Assembly: GCF_051020975.1 (NCBI RefSeq)
Contig: NC_135039.1
Span: 13,366,692-13,430,691, forward strand
Direction: 5' to 3'
DNA from: Osmia lignaria lignaria
Lineage: Eukaryota > Arthropoda > Insecta > Hymenoptera > Megachilidae
DNA length: 64,000 nucleotides
In this document: positions 1 to 9,900 of the stretch, in pieces
Numbering within the stretch: position 1 is the stretch's first letter
How the letters are laid out: the number at the start of each line of letters is the position of its first letter
Notes under the pieces: generated by a model
Databases searched by the model: none
What the model saw: only the letters and a program-made list of their open reading frames with translations
What the model was told of the DNA's origin: nothing
Made by a program: the position numbers and the translations under genes

Positions 1-586
1 GTATATTCGCGAATTTTTATCTTTTAACTTCAATATATATTCTTTAATTTCATAGAAGATAAACATGTTAATACCCGCATAGAATTTTTTAAAACATATA
101 TCAAAACTTTATCAATATATTGTAAATGACTGTGTACAGAAATTTACTATATACAATTGTAAGTACATTGCTTCGACCTAGCACCTTCTTATTATCCAAC
201 ATCGAACAAATGCTTTCTGAATGTTTTATGTATAAGCTTTAATGTAAGCTTATATGTGTATATAAACATAAATATAAAAGAACAAAAAGAAATGTATAAT
301 CGTCAATTGAAAGTATCTAACGTAACATGAAAGTGTAGTCTATTGTTACATGAATAATTCTTCAAAGTGAAATGAGACAATAAATATAATTTTGTTAAGA
401 ACGCTGTTTAATTACCATTTCATGATTAACAGAAAAAGTATATCCTTGTAAGAAATAATATACAAAACAAAGCTGGTATAAATAAGTCCGTTCTGTTACA
501 CCTGAGAAATTAATATCTATCAAATATTGATAGAAAAATTTAATAAAACATTATTTAAAAGTTATCGTTCAGACGGATACCGGCTG
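1..586. other. 3' flank of ICMT, no gene seen
   Basis: AT-rich sequence downstream of the ICMT stop codon (minus strand). I see no coding exon or RNA gene. It probably holds the ICMT 3' UTR. A minus-strand ATTAAA-type poly(A) hexamer can be read at about 538-543, close to the stop. A plus-strand AATAAA near 380 could belong to a gene left of the window, but that is a guess. Confidence 0.5.
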
Positions 587-1598
587 CTATAAATTGACTT
601 TGTAACCAGATATGAACGGTAGTCCTGTACCCACTCTTTTCTGATATTCGATATACTCCTCTCCAAAGAAATTAAGCAAAGTAATTTCTTCGAATAAAAT
701 GCGATCGTGGAAAAACTTCCAAGATGCTACTGCATATGCCAAAAGGCAAAATGGATTCTGAAGTATCAACTGAAAAATAAAGATACAAAAATTGTTTCAA
801 TGTTCCTCTCTTGTATCCTTAATTTAAAATGTTATTCCTAAAAGAAATTACCTGTGTTCCAATAGACCAATAAAACCAGCCTACATAACTAGGATGCCTA
901 CAAAGTCTGTATACTCCACAGGTAACCAATTCATGGTTCTCCATCTTCTCACTTTGTACAATATGATTAAAATTATGTTTCGCCGTGAACATTGCTGACT
1001 TCCTTAAAATTTCTCCACCGATGCATAATATCAATCCGAGGTACGATATAAATGAAGATTCCTTCATTGTTGGAAAATAATGTCTTTCGGTAATAAACTC
1101 CATCCAGCCAGAGCATGCTGCTACTCCATAAGCTACACTGTCATTTAAGATAAAGCTATCAATAGATAGGGTAGATGGATTTATCCAAGCTATGCTTAAG
1201 AATTCTGTGTAATGAAATGTGGCCAATACAGTAATGTATACACCAAACATTTGCCATGATGGTGGTGCAACAAATGCTACTATGATTCCAGTACCAAAAA
1301 CATATCCTAGAAAAGCCGCTCTTACTGCAACCTGTAATAAGTATAGGTGTTGATCATTATGTCCATAACCTTAAAAAATATATGATGTAACATAAATTAC
1401 CTGATAAGAAAAGCCTCGGAAGGCAAGAATCAAGAGTAAGTTTAAAACCCCGTATTGAAAAAGATGGGTAAGCCAGATATTACTGAAATATGCATCAGGA
1501 ATATCGAACTCTAACCTCAAAAGTATTTCAGGTAGGACTGCGATTACCGCAGCCGCAGTGAAACAAAATAAACTTAGTTTTCCATCGTAGGACAACAT
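587..1598 (-). CDS. ICMT: protein-S-isoprenylcysteine O-methyltransferase (ICMT/ste14)
   Basis: Integral ER membrane enzyme that methylates the carboxyl group of the C-terminal prenylcysteine of processed CaaX proteins, using S-adenosylmethionine. Three exons: 1401-1598, 852-1331 and 587-769, all phase 0 with GT-AG borders, giving 286 aa, close to the human length of 284. The first exon encodes two hydrophobic segments. The second ends with the family signature: residues HNFNHIV, then HELVTCGVYRLCRHPSYVGWF, in which the RHPSY(V/A)G motif is the SAM-binding region. The last exon carries the conserved EEYIEYQKRVGTGLPFI end. The ATG at 1598 was chosen because it opens the first exon and gives the family-typical length. 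It is head-to-head with CCDC50, with a repeat block between them. Family call is firm; exon borders are read by eye. Confidence 0.95.
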
Positions 1599-1920
1599 TT
1601 TATTAAAACTTGCTTAAGTTTCTCTCTTGTGGAAAGAATTTATCATCGCTATTAAACTGATCTTACTGTTTTCTAACTTTACGTTTCCTAACCTCACTCC
1701 TTACTTGTTCTTAACATGTAAATATATGTAACAAATCATAATTCTACGAGAATTCTCCGATTATTTCGTGTTAGCGAGATTTCAGAATTCTCACTATATT
1801 TTGTATCGGGAAAATGACAGTAAATAATAAAACAACTTGTATTTCATGTTTTGCTAATGATTGAGTATTTAAATTACGGCAGTACATGCCTTTGTTTTCG
1901 AGAGGTTATTACATTGATAT
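1599..1920. promoter_or_regulatory. upstream region of ICMT
   Basis: About 320 bases between the ICMT start codon and the hairpin-satellite. It must contain the ICMT 5' UTR and promoter. I see no TATA box or other clear core element, and no coding exon. Confidence 0.35.
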
Positions 1921-2265
1921 ATCATTTTGGGGTGTTAGGGACCCCGATGCATCGGTGGCGCTCTCTGCATACAGATCTGAAAACATCTTGGGGTGTCGGG
2001 GACCCCAATGCATCGATGGCGCTCTGCATACAGCTCTCATAGCATCTTGGGGTTTCAGGGACCCCGGAGCACAGGCAAGCCTTTCTGTATATCGACATAT
2101 CATCTTGAGGTTTCAGGGACCCCGGAGCGCAGGCAAGTCTTTTTGTATACCGACATATCATCTTGGGGTGTTAGAGACCCCGAAGCACGCTGACATTCGT
2201 AGTATACCGACATTACGGAATCCGGGGTGTAAAGGACCCCGGTGCATCGGTGGCTCTCTCTACCC
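1921..2265. repeat. tandem array of six ~60 bp units, each with a GGGGT..ACCCC hairpin
   Basis: Six degenerate units begin at about 1929, 1990, 2048, 2107, 2164 and 2223. Each opens with a GC-rich inverted repeat: GGGGT, a spacer of about 5-7 bases, then GACCCC. This is followed by a GCATCGGTGGCGCTC-like or GGAGCGCAGGCAAG-like stretch and then by a CTGCATACAG or GTATACCGACAT stretch. The units drift in sequence, so this is an old minisatellite. It stands out by GC content from the AT-rich flanks. A 179-residue open frame crosses it (1886-2425), but it follows the repeat period and has no domain, so I do not treat it as a gene. Confidence 0.8.
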
Positions 2266-2404
2266 TTATTTTATTTTCTGCGCTCATTTAATTTGCTGTA
2301 ATTATCTTCTTAGCTTATTGAATAAACTCCTTAGGACAAACATGTTGATTTTAATATTTCCCTCCGCACCATTTATATCTCTGGTTCCACTATATCTCTG
2401 CACC

Positions 2405-3315
2405 CTTATATCACTGCATTCCTAACATCTCTGCATCCCTTACATCTCTGCATTCTTTTCATCCCTACATTCTTTTCATCCCTACACTCTTTTCATTTCT
2501 ACATTCTGTTCATCCCTACATTCTTTTCATCCCTACATCCCCTTCATCCTTACATTCTTTTCATCCCTACATCCCTTTCATCCCTACATTTTTTTCATCC
2601 CTACATTCCTTGCATCCCTGCAACCCTTATAATAAATATATTATAAAGACTGCTTCGAGTAAAGGTAAGTAAAGGTAAGTTAATTTTCGCGAAATTCTCG
2701 AAAATAGCGCCCTCTAGCGGCAAAAATGCGAACCAAAACCTCGATGTCGGATCAGCGCCATCTGGTGTCGAAAAAAGGAACTAAACCTCGCTCCATTTCT
2801 GGCCCTCTGGCGGCAAAAATGTGAACTAAAACCTCGATGTCGGATCAGCGCCATCTGGTGTCGAAAAAGGGAACTAAACCATGCTCCATTTCTGGCCCTC
2901 TGGCGGCAAAAATGTGAACTAAAATCTCGATGTCGGATCAGCGCCATCTGGTGTCGAAAAAAGGAACTAACTTACCTTTACTTACCTTTGCTCGAAGCCG
3001 CCTTTATAATATATTTATTATAAGGAATGCAGGGATGTAAGGAATGTAGGGATGAAAAGAATGTAGGAATGAAGGGGATGTAGGGATGAAAAGAATGTAG
3101 GGATGAAAAGAGTGTAGGAATGGAAAGAATGTAGGGATAATAAGAATGTAGGGATGAAAAGAATGTAGGGATGAAAAGAACGTAGGGATGAAAAGAATGT
3201 AGGGATGAACAGAATGTAGGAATGAAAAGAGTGTAGGGATGAAAAGAATGTAGGGATGAAAAGAATGCAGCGATGTAAGGGATGCAGAGATGTTAAGGAT
3301 GCTGGGATATGAGGA
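2405..3315. mobile_element. foldback-like element with long inverted arms
   Basis: Left arm about 2405-2683, right arm about 2968-3315; the right arm is the reverse complement of the left. Outer parts of both arms are a ~17 bp minisatellite of the type CATCCCTACATTCTTTT (left) and its complement (right). The inner ends share CCTTATAATAAATATATTATAA, then GCTTCGAGTAAAGG, then two AAAGGTAAGT units. The core (2684-2967) is a tandem array of three 93 bp units. Long inverted repeats that are themselves internally repetitive are the hallmark of Foldback (FB)-type elements. No transposase is present, so it would be non-autonomous. Target-site duplication could not be identified with confidence. Confidence 0.7.
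2702..2967. repeat. three 93 bp tandem units in the core of the foldback-like element
   Basis: The block GATGTCGGATCAGCGCCATC recurs at 2743, 2836 and 2929, a period of exactly 93 bases. Each unit contains CCTCTGGCGGCAAAAATG, AACTAAAACCTCGATG and GCGCCATCTGGTGTCG. Copies differ by only a few substitutions, so expansion is recent. Each holds one CTCF-like core (GCGCCATCT at 2755-2763, 2848-2856 and 2941-2949), read as AGATGGCGC on the minus strand. Confidence 0.9.
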
Positions 3316-3687
3316 ACATATGCTTGGGCTCAGTGAGGCCCACAAAGACAGAAAAATAATAAATAACTGGGATGGGTGAACTGAGGCTCATGAAGGGGGG
3401 TAAAATAACAGTCAATTGGTCATTAAAAGCTTATTTTATTAATGAGAAATTGTAAATATTTTATCTACAATACACTACTTTCGAAAATTCGACTTACAAG
3501 TCAGTCGCTTCGCGCTACAGCGCGTCAGTCGGTCTTGTTCTAGGCTTGTTGAGTCTGCAGTCACTGTTCGCAGCAATTCAAGATGGAGAGAAAGCAGCGT
3601 ACTACGATTTCCGTAAGGTGGTTGTAAACAAGAAAGTTGGGCAAAGGAAACGCTTTTCTGCCAAAGACAACGAAGATTTACTACGAG
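3316..3687 (+). promoter_or_regulatory. CCDC50 upstream region and 5' UTR
   Basis: Runs from the foldback-like element to the CCDC50 start codon. Around 3500-3545 a GC-richer patch with a small stem (CGCGCTACAGCGCG) suggests transcribed leader. The transcription start is not visible. The element ends about 370 bases before the start codon, so it probably lies directly against or inside the promoter. Confidence 0.4.
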
Positions 3688-5040
3688 ATGGCGAAATCCG
3701 TGCTGAGCTCGGATACATTACCGAAGGCGGGACGAGTAAACGAAGGTATAAAAGTCATTCTTTTAAAGACCTGCTGTCATTCTTAATTAGAATTACTCAT
3801 TCGGCTGACATGTCTAATGGTATTTGTTATTTTTCTATAGTGTGTCGTGAATGGCTAGTGCACGAAGACGGAGCACTTGCGTATCGTCTTCAAGACGAAG
3901 AAAGTAAGAATTTTCAAGTATTTCTATAAATCAATTTTATTCAAACTCTAGACTTTAACATGCTGATTCACAGTCAAAGAGCATTACACGGGTAATAAGG
4001 TTCGCAATGCGCAAGTAAGGGAGGACTTACCGAGAGCACGAGTCGAGCAAGAATTAGAAACGCTCAGATATCAATCCTATGTTCAACAGCAGTTAGTATA
4101 TAAGCCCTCTATTGTATTGCACTTTCGTTCCGTTATAAGTTTCATCAAAGTGTTTCATGTTTTAGAGAAGAAAGAGATGCTCTTGTTGCAAAACAAATAG
4201 CGCTATCTCTGGAACGAGAAGAGAGGAAAAAGGAACGGGAATTGCAGGAACAAATGAGGTTGCAATTGAGATTGGACGACGAGGCTGCTCAGCTCGAAAT
4301 TAATCGCCATATCCAAGAAGAAAAGGACGAGGTATTTCTCAGAATGAACGAAAGCATCTGTGATAATTTTCCAAGCACAACATTCATTAATTTAATTTGT
4401 TCCTTGATTAAAGGAGTTGGCAAGAAAATTACAGCTGGAAGAGGAAGAGAAAGCTGTAGATACTCACGATGGACCAGTCAACGAGCAGTTGTTACTGGAT
4501 CAAAAAATTGCGATGGAAGCACAGGATGCTGAATTGGCGCGCATGCTTCAGGAGAAGGAACGTATGAAAGCGAGGAAAGCAAGGCAGAGAGCGAAACAGA
4601 GAAAGTTGGAACGCCAACAGCTTCAGGAACTCGATGATCAGAATCCCTCGGAGAAGCCTCAGAGACCGGATAAGCTTGATTTAAAGAATGGACAAAGCAA
4701 GAGTAGAGTGCAGCATACGCAAAATTATCCCCATTATTCAGATCCTGAGGAGATACAAACGTTGGACGAGTCTGTGGAAAATATGAGAGAAGTACCTAAC
4801 GTTGCTGCTATCATCGACCCTACGTACAATGGAAACTTACATCGAAATACTTCGAGTAGTTCGAGCAGCACTGTGAGCCCAACGCATGCGTTACCAACAC
4901 CACCACCGGAGCTTATGAACGATGATGCTCCATGTTACATGCCTATACAAGGACAACGACGAAATCAAATTCAATCCCCGTCCCAAACTCACGAAGAGAA
5001 ACATAAGCGCCGTGTGAAAGATAGCTGCAAACAGCAGTAA
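3688..5040 (+). CDS. CCDC50: coiled-coil domain-containing protein 50 homologue (CCDC50/Ymer)
   Basis: In mammals CCDC50 (Ymer) is a ubiquitin-binding cytosolic adaptor linked to EGF receptor down-regulation and NF-kB signalling; the role here is inferred. Five exons fit in phase: 3688-3745, 3841-3903, 3974-4091, 4166-4331 and 4414-5040 (about 343 aa). The start ATG at 3688 gives MAKSVLSSDTLPKAG and then, across the first intron, VCREWLVHEDGALAYRLQDE, which aligns with the vertebrate N-terminal VCRDFAVLEDHTLAHSLQ. Next come EHYTGNKVRN and a Glu/Arg/Gln-rich coiled coil (IQEEKDEELARKLQLEEEEK, ELARMLQEKERMKARKARQR). The C-terminal third is Ser/Pro-rich and disordered. The longer open frame beginning at 3546 is not used, since it would skip the conserved splice. 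Exon 3's donor (GTTAGT) is the least certain border. Confidence 0.88.
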
Positions 5041-6967
5041 AAAGCTAGCATGAAGTCCCTCTATTAATAATAAGTATTTTTCACTGACGGATATTTTCGT
5101 TGCCATGAAAAGAGTACATAAGTTACTTACCGTAAGTTATTTAGGGATCGTATTTGTATCAGTGAAACTAAGGTTTATACGTTAAGAAAGTTCTGTTTAA
5201 GATTTAAACCTGAAGCATATCTCAGCTAAAGCAATATTTTTCAGCGTTACATAAATGTGCCTTTCAAAATGGGTACGGTGTAAAAGAAAATCAAAAGATT
5301 CCATGACAATCTTACAGACAGTTTGAATAATCAAATTGCACCGTCCTGCATCTTAGAACTGCCTTCTACAATCTATATTAATGTTTAACTTAAAAAATGA
5401 TATTGCTGTTGATGTTGTATAATGCTAATGGAAAGATGCTTGCGAGAAAAGATAGGGAAGTAATTAACAGAATAGACAATCAGGATTATGATAAAATATA
5501 TATTATATAAATAATCGTGTACAAAGATTGATCATTTGGACTAAACATCAAATGAATCTCTAAACGAAATTTATTATAGATTTAATATATTTCTATGAAT
5601 TTTTGCTTGATTTTTTAAAGCAAGTACGTTTTCTCTTTAAATTAAGGCGCAGAACAAACGAATAACTTACTGCCAAAGATACCATTTATAACAAACTTGT
5701 ACCAGATCAAGTATTAGCAAAAAGATAAAATCCAATGAAAAAATATGCTAAACTATAAATGCGTGCTAATTAAAAATATTAAATACATAATAATTTAAAT
5801 GATTTTTTCAACAGTCTTGTTATGGTTCAAAGACAAAGAATTGTGTAGGCGTATCGATAATTTTTATGATGCTTTAACTGTCTTAATCTTAAGTTCAATA
5901 ATCAAGATATATATATATATAATCTATTGAAAATGTAAATGTATACATTTGTAGTATTATTTAATACTGTTTCAGTATTTAAGCTTAACAAGTTATTATT
6001 TATGGTGATTGGAAATTTATTCTGTAATGACCGTATGTATTAATTCTTTTTTACATTTATTGTATGAATACAGCTATACATGGGTATATTAATAAATTAT
6101 TTACAAAGTTATAATACATGTTTTCATTGAAAACCGCATACAAGTTAACACACCGTACAACAGTAATTCATCTCATGAACTTATTGTAAAAAAAAAAAAA
6201 AAAAAGAAAGAAATTGATTAATGTAACAAATATTATATTTGGCAAATTCCTGTATAAAAGTAACGGACCTTATGATTTACAGTTAATATGGTACTAGTCG
6301 TTCGTTCGATATAATACATTGTTTTTGAAACCCTGCCTGTTTGAATATTTCCAAAATAGAGATCAAGAAAATTTCTGTTCTGTACAGCTGCCTACACGTT
6401 TGGAAACTTAAAAAGAATATCAGTTAATCATAAATTCAAACTACAAGTGGAGAATAATGTAAATTTATAGATTATACAAAATAATCTTTCCAATTAAAAC
6501 ATGTTAATTTTAAAAATATACTTGTCAGAAAACGATCACGTTAGCATATATTTTAAGCATTAATATTATATGAGATTACTTATTGATAAAATATAGTTAT
6601 TGTAACTGGTATTATACTGAATATATTAAATCCATAAGAAAAAGCTCCTTTCCATGACCATATTTTAGAAAAATTGATCTTGTGCCTTAATGAACTTAGC
6701 ACCTTTCTTTTTCTGATATAACAAAAGTTTAATTCCACATGGTCCCATATCATCGTAATTTCTAATTCATTTTTAGCTGTGCAACGAAATTATACGAAAA
6801 GCCGAGCTATTTCTTTTTTACATGTTATCACTATACATCAGAAATAAATGTCACTGTGCAGGATCTATCATAGATCTGATAGAGATATTGTGAAACTGAA
6901 AGTACGTTTAAACAGAAGAAAAAAAAAAAAAGAGTTAAAAAAAGAAATTTTATACAAAAAATTAAGT
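5041..6967. other. tail-to-tail 3' UTR region of CCDC50 and ELYS
   Basis: About 1.9 kb of AT-rich non-coding sequence between two convergent stop codons. A plus-strand AATAAA at 6091-6096 could end a long CCDC50 transcript. Homopolymer A runs lie near 6188-6204 and 6920. A dinucleotide AT run lies near 5910. No coding exon or RNA gene is visible. Confidence 0.5.
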
Positions 6968-9900
6968 TTAATCTGATGTACTTTTTGATCTTTTGGGTAG
7001 TACAAATTTCGTTCTATAGCGATGTGTAGTTACACGAGTGTATTGGCCTGTTTTTTTATACTTTGAGCTTTTCTGTAGACTCTGTCGTTCTTCTTCTTTC
7101 TCTTCTTCTTCTATTTCATCTTCGTTCAATATTGGAATAAAGTTTTTCATTCTGCTGCATGAAAATGATTAAAAGAACAAATTAGTATCCAACAGAATGC
7201 CTCTAAAGGAAATAAACGTGTATGCATTGAAAATTGTTAATGGAACAATTAGCATGTTATTAACTGTCGTTAAAAGAAAATAAACGTAAACGTTGAATTC
7301 TTGTTGAACGTGTTGCGTAGAGTGTTGAGCAGAAAGTTTCTAGAAGCAGTAAGCGGAGTTTTGCTGATAAAGCAAATTAATTCAATTGAAAAGTAACCAC
7401 CTACGATAATCAGGAGCGATGGCTTTTGACCTGGTATGAGGAGGTGAGAATACATATTTTGGTACTTCTCCGATGGCTGAAAAATATCAAACAATAGTAT
7501 TAACAATTTATCTGAATATAATTAAAAACACTCAAGAAATTATTATAATTCACCTTTTTCATCCAACGGTGAATCACCTGGCTTGTCTGGTTGTGAAAAC
7601 AAAAACTGGTCGTTAATTCCTTGATTTTTTGTTTTTCGTCCTCTTCTTGATCTGGGCGTTGTTTCTTTATCTTCTTGAGTGGTAACAGTAGTCGAAGAAG
7701 TACGTTTTCTTTTTGTAGGAACTTTCTTAACACCAGAAGCTTCTGCCTTTCCAGGACTGTCCATTTGTGGCACCTCCTCTTCTACTATAACTTCCTTAAG
7801 AATATCCTTACCACGAGTACTTCTGGTTATTCTTTTACTCTCTGCTTGGTAAGGTTCAACGCTTGTAGCTCTTCTTTGTCTGGAAGTCTGTGCAGACTGC
7901 TTTGTAGCTTTGGACTTGGTTGCTCTCTCCTTTGATGGCACGCTTAGGACCTCCTCCAGCTCCTCTGGCACGGACTGTATTGATAATCTTCGACTACGTG
8001 TATTTGCAGCAGGACTATTCACTGCTGCATCTACCACATGTCGTTCTTTCATTATTTTCTCTAATAATTCAACATCCTCTGGAATATCTTCCTTAACTAC
8101 GCTGCTAGACCTTCTAGTTCTTATTGCACTCATCGCTTCCTTAGGCACTGAACTACCATGTTTCCTTGTTGCCTTCAGATTCATTTCCTCTCCTTTCTCT
8201 TCATTTAATTTAGATTCTTTCATTGACTTTGATGGTGTGCCTGGTTTTCTTTCACTCACAGATCCTCGTCTTGCTTTTGTCTTTTTAATTTCTGTCTGCA
8301 GCTTCTCTTTCTCATCTTCCATTATTGGCTCAGAGGACAAGGAAACCTTACTATTCTTTGCTAATGGCTTGTTTGATTCTGACAGTTCCTTTTGCACAGA
8401 AGCAGCTCTCCTTGTGCTTCTCCTCACCACTGGTGCCTTAACTTCTTCATCTTCCACTTTCTCAGAAACATCCTTCGTTACAGATGTCGCTCTTCTTCTA
8501 CCTCTCTTCGGTGATGATTCCTCTGACCCAGAAGAAGCTGTCTGTCTGACTTCCTCATCCGCTGGGGCAATGGATGCAATTAATACCTCCTTCATTAATG
8601 AACTGGCTCGTCTTGATCTAGGTGTCTTTCCAATCACCTTGGTAGGCGAATTTAATGGTGATATATTTATCTCTTTAGCTATCGAAGAAGCTCTACGTGA
8701 TCTGGTTACTCTAGGTGTAATATTCTGACTGGTGTCTAAGGATTCATTATCTAAATTAGAAGTATTAACATCATCCTTCAAATTCACAGATTTCTGTGAA
8801 TCATGAACTGCTTTTTCCACTGTTTCTCTATAACTGGAATTATTATTATCAAGACATATGGACTTTTCAATTGTTTCATCGTCTCGCGTATATTTCTTCT
8901 TATCAGAAAGTTTATCTACATTTTCCTGCTTATTGGAAATTGCAATACTGTTCCTCTTCGATTCAATTATTTCTGTACTGGAATCAGATTCATCATCTGT
9001 GATGTTCGATGCGTCGTACATATTATCTCCCTTCATCTGTATCTTCTGTGAACCATCTTTCTCTTTATCCTTATCTTCGTCGCCGCTCTTTGAAGATTCA
9101 TCCTCAGTGATGTCACCAAAGTGTTCACCATTGTTCAAATTTTCATTCTCCTGTCTAGATTGATTTTGTAATTTCCTACCAACCGACCAGCGTTCTTTGC
9201 TCCCTGAAAGTGCAGATTTATTTTCTGTAGCGTTAGAAAAGTGTTCGAATTCTTCCTCGTGGTCGTTCTCCTCATTATCAGCTTCCAAAGTTCTCGCCTT
9301 TGAAAGATCTCCATTTCTACATTTACTTAGCACATCCTCCCTTGATCTATTATCCTCACCAAATTGGAAATTCAATTTCTCTGTACTCTCAGACCTATTC
9401 TCTGTGCACTGCACCTCATTATCTTCTTCAACTTTATATTGTTCTTCAGATCTGGAACTATTTCTTAAAACAGTTGAATTGATGGAATTATAATTATTCT
9501 GCTGTTTGGAAAATTTTAACAACTGTGAATTGTTCTCCAGGGATCTCTTCAATGAAATTTCCACCTCAAAGCTACTATTCGGGGAGAGTACCGCTGAGGA
9601 ATGAATAGAGGAAGAGAATAATTCTGTACAAGTTCTGGACAGGCGAGGCGTTGCCTCTGACGCGAGTTTGGAACAATTCTCCACGAAATTAGACGAATTA
9701 CTCAAATTAGAATTCGCAGATATTCTTTTCCTAGACTCGTTTATAGACTCCGTTGGCGTTTGCAGGTAAGTTCTCCTAAGACTAGGTCTAGGACGAGGTG
9801 TATATACATTTTTACAAGTATAGCTACTATCAGACAGAACTGTACTTTCAGTAAGAGACTTTTCATTTATCGTTGGACTAAGGGACACCTCGTCGCTTCC

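Noticed and set aside
1886..2425. A 179-residue open frame on the plus strand
   Set aside because: It runs through the ~60 bp satellite and into the minisatellite, its residues repeat with the DNA period, and frames are open on both strands. A by-product of the repeat.
3004..3345. A 113-residue minus-strand frame rich in HPYILFIPT
   Set aside because: It is the translated 17 bp minisatellite of the foldback-like element's right arm.
5846..5856. TATCGATA (DRE-like motif), also near 20166
   Set aside because: Lies in a 3' UTR or gene desert rather than a promoter; an 8-mer of this kind occurs by chance in AT-rich DNA.
7910..8728. A 272-residue plus-strand open frame
   Set aside because: Antisense to the low-complexity Ser/Arg-rich ELYS tail; Ser/Leu-rich with no domain. 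The ELYS frame is clearly the real one.
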